This document shows, one piece after another, positions 6,047-6,754 of a stretch of 6,754 nucleotides of DNA. A program made the translations under genes and the position numbers. The notes beneath the pieces are model-generated. The model was not told the origin of the DNA, made no database searches, and was given only the letters and a program-made list of their open reading frames with translations. Source of the DNA: Deltaproteobacteria bacterium. GTDB taxonomy: Bacteria; Desulfobacterota; DSM-4660; Desulfatiglandales; Desulfatiglandaceae. Where the stretch lies: assembly GCA_019307165.1 (NCBI GenBank), contig JAFDKD010000429.1, forward strand, positions 1 through 6,754, given 5' to 3'. Each line of letters starts with the position of its first letter. The stretch's first letter is position 1.

Positions 6047-6499
6047 CTATCCGATGGCGGCCGTCAATTCCGCCTGGGCCGCCAACGCCTCGCCGACAAA
6101 GGCCTTCCCGGCCATTTTCCAGACCCGTGAACCGGTGCGCAGCGCCTCCAGTTCTAGTCTGAGCTGGTCCCCGGGAACCACCGGCCTTCTGAATTTCGCC
6201 TTGTCAATGGCCATGAAATAAACGCCGCTTTTCTCTTTATCGTCCAAGGCCCCGGGAACCGACAGCAGCGCCAGCACGCCGCCCACCTGGGCCATGGCCT
6301 CCAGGATAAGGACACCCGGCATGATCGGATTGCCGGGAAAATGCCCTTCGAAAAAAGGTTCGTTCGCCGTCACGTTTTTCAGGCCCACAACCCGCTTTCC
6401 CGCTTCCATCTCCGTTATCCGGTCAACCAGCAGAAACGGATAGCGGTGGGGCAGAATCCGTATGATGTCTCGGTATGTAAGGGGAAGTTCAAAGGCCAT
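6047..6499 (-). CDS. fabZ: (3R)-hydroxyacyl-ACP dehydratase FabZ
   Basis: FabZ removes water from 3-hydroxyacyl-ACP to give trans-2-enoyl-ACP in fatty acid elongation; it competes with LpxA and LpxD for 3-hydroxyacyl-ACP, which explains its common place in lpx clusters. From the ATG at 6499 the protein has 150 residues with a hot-dog fold pattern: ILPHRYPFLLVDRI (15-28), the active-site stretch FFEGHFPGNPIMPGVLILEAMAQ (49-71) with catalytic H53 and E67, and FMAIDKAKFRRPVVPGDQL (95-113). An in-frame ATG at 6514 would add five residues, but AAGGAG stands 5 bases before the 6499 ATG and overlaps the codons of the longer version, so the shorter start is chosen. lpxA follows after 12 bases. It is the first intact gene of the lipid A run within the window; lpxD, often next to fabZ, would have to lie beyond 6754 if present. 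Confidence 0.95.
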   Translation of the reverse strand: MAFELPLTYRDIIRILPHRYPFLLVDRITEMEAGKRVVGLKNVTANEPFFEGHFPGNPIMPGVLILEAMAQVGGVLALLSVPGALDDKEKSGVYFMAIDKAKFRRPVVPGDQLRLELEALRTGSRVWKMAGKAFVGEALAAQAELTAAIG

Positions 6500-6504
6500 T
6501 ATTG

Positions 6505-6510
6505 CTCCTT
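6505..6510 (-). promoter_or_regulatory. Ribosome binding site that decides the fabZ start
   Basis: AAGGAG on the minus strand, 5 bases before the ATG at 6499; it is the strongest Shine-Dalgarno match in the window and argues against the ATG at 6514. Confidence 0.75.
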
Positions 6511-6646
6511 CCATCGCCTCGCGGACATCAGCGTTTATTCCCTCTGGAAACCTGGCCTGCCACGGCGTAGCTGTTCTTTAGCGAAGCCGGGTCCTTTGGG
6601 CCGTGTCACCGTTTTCCGGCTATGCCGTACCGGAGATGCGAACCGT
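6511..6646 (-). other. Non-coding fabZ leader rich in GGCnnnGCC-type hairpin elements
   Basis: No supported gene. In the fabZ sense the stretch holds several short elements related to the flanking GGCGAAGCC repeat: GGCATAGCC (about 6626-6618), GGCTTCGC (about 6588-6581) and GCTACGCC (about 6571-6564). The last two sit in an imperfect hairpin (CGGC/GCCG plus AGC/GCT around a short A-rich loop, roughly 6589-6563). A weak resemblance to a cyclic-di-GMP-I riboswitch is treated as a finding and is not asserted here. No clear -35/-10 pair was seen. Confidence 0.4.
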
Positions 6647-6754
6647 GGCTTCGCCAGGTTGAGAGTGGCTTCGCCAGGTTCAGGTTAAGGTCCAGGTTGA
6701 GAAAAGGAAAACACAAGCGTCAATCTGTTGCTCAACCTTAACCTCAGCCTCGGC
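6647..6754. repeat. Second copy of the composite hexamer/GGCTTCGCCAGGTT repeat, cut by the window edge
   Basis: Two exact GGCTTCGCCAGGTT 14-mers (6647-6660 and 6667-6680) in tandem 20-base units are followed by hexamer-like CAGGTTAAGGTCCAGG (6681-6696) and GTTGAG. About 30 bases of loop-like sequence follow, and then the opposing CTCAACCTTAACCTCAGCCTCGG (6731-6753, described by its TAACCT/CTCAGCC units). The order matches, in reverse complement, the lpxB/NtrX-like intergenic element at 1731-1938, and the opposing arm continues past the window edge. It is non-coding as far as can be seen. Confidence 0.85.

Noticed and set aside
6664..6754. Open reading frame through the repeat on the minus strand (reads AEAEVKVE at the edge)
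   Set aside because: It reads the hexamers as EA/EV/KV codons and stops at a TGA inside the repeat near 6680; no family resemblance, so it is probably repeat read by chance, although the end of a gene beyond the window cannot be fully excluded.

Overview
The window looks like chromosomal DNA of a Gram-negative, LPS-making bacterium. The gene set is fabZ, lpxA, lpxI, a Gfo/Idh/MocA oxidoreductase and lpxB. The use of LpxI rather than LpxH, an NtrX-type sigma-54 activator and the moderately GC-rich composition together suggest a Desulfobacterota/deltaproteobacterial genome. That placement is inferred from gene content and order, not from a phylogeny.

Layout: at the left edge (2-241, + strand) is the C-terminal end of the ribosome-assembly GTPase EngB. 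Everything else reads leftward on the minus strand. In transcription order this is fabZ (6499-6047), lpxA (6034-5258), lpxI (5240-4395), a broken Gfo/Idh/MocA oxidoreductase (4293-3351), lpxB (3207-1921) and an NtrX-like sigma-54 response regulator (1714-344). The regulator and engB converge across 102 bases (242-343), where I see only weak hairpins and no convincing terminator. fabZ-lpxA-lpxI are tightly packed (12- and 17-base gaps). The gaps around the oxidoreductase are larger (101 and 143 bases).

How the genes work together: FabZ supplies the 3-hydroxyacyl-ACP elongation cycle, and LpxA moves a 3-hydroxyacyl chain onto a UDP-GlcNAc-type sugar. After LpxC and LpxD (not in the window), LpxI cleaves UDP-2,3-diacylglucosamine to lipid X, and LpxB joins lipid X to UDP-2,3-diacylglucosamine to give the disaccharide core of lipid A. 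The oxidoreductase in this setting may have modified the sugar nucleotide. Its reading frame is now broken by a small deletion that removes the EKP catalytic motif.

The most unusual content is non-coding. A degenerate 6-base repeat (AGGTTA/AGGTTG/AGGCTG/AGGCTA) is organised into about three 31-base tandem units that fill the leader of the regulator gene (1731-1847). It is followed by an opposing set of TAACCT-type units carrying AACCTGGCGAAGCC copies (1881-1938). The same components recur upstream of fabZ (6647-6754), so the two copies bracket the lipid A cluster. The 1881-1938 block also supplies the last codons and stop codon of lpxB.
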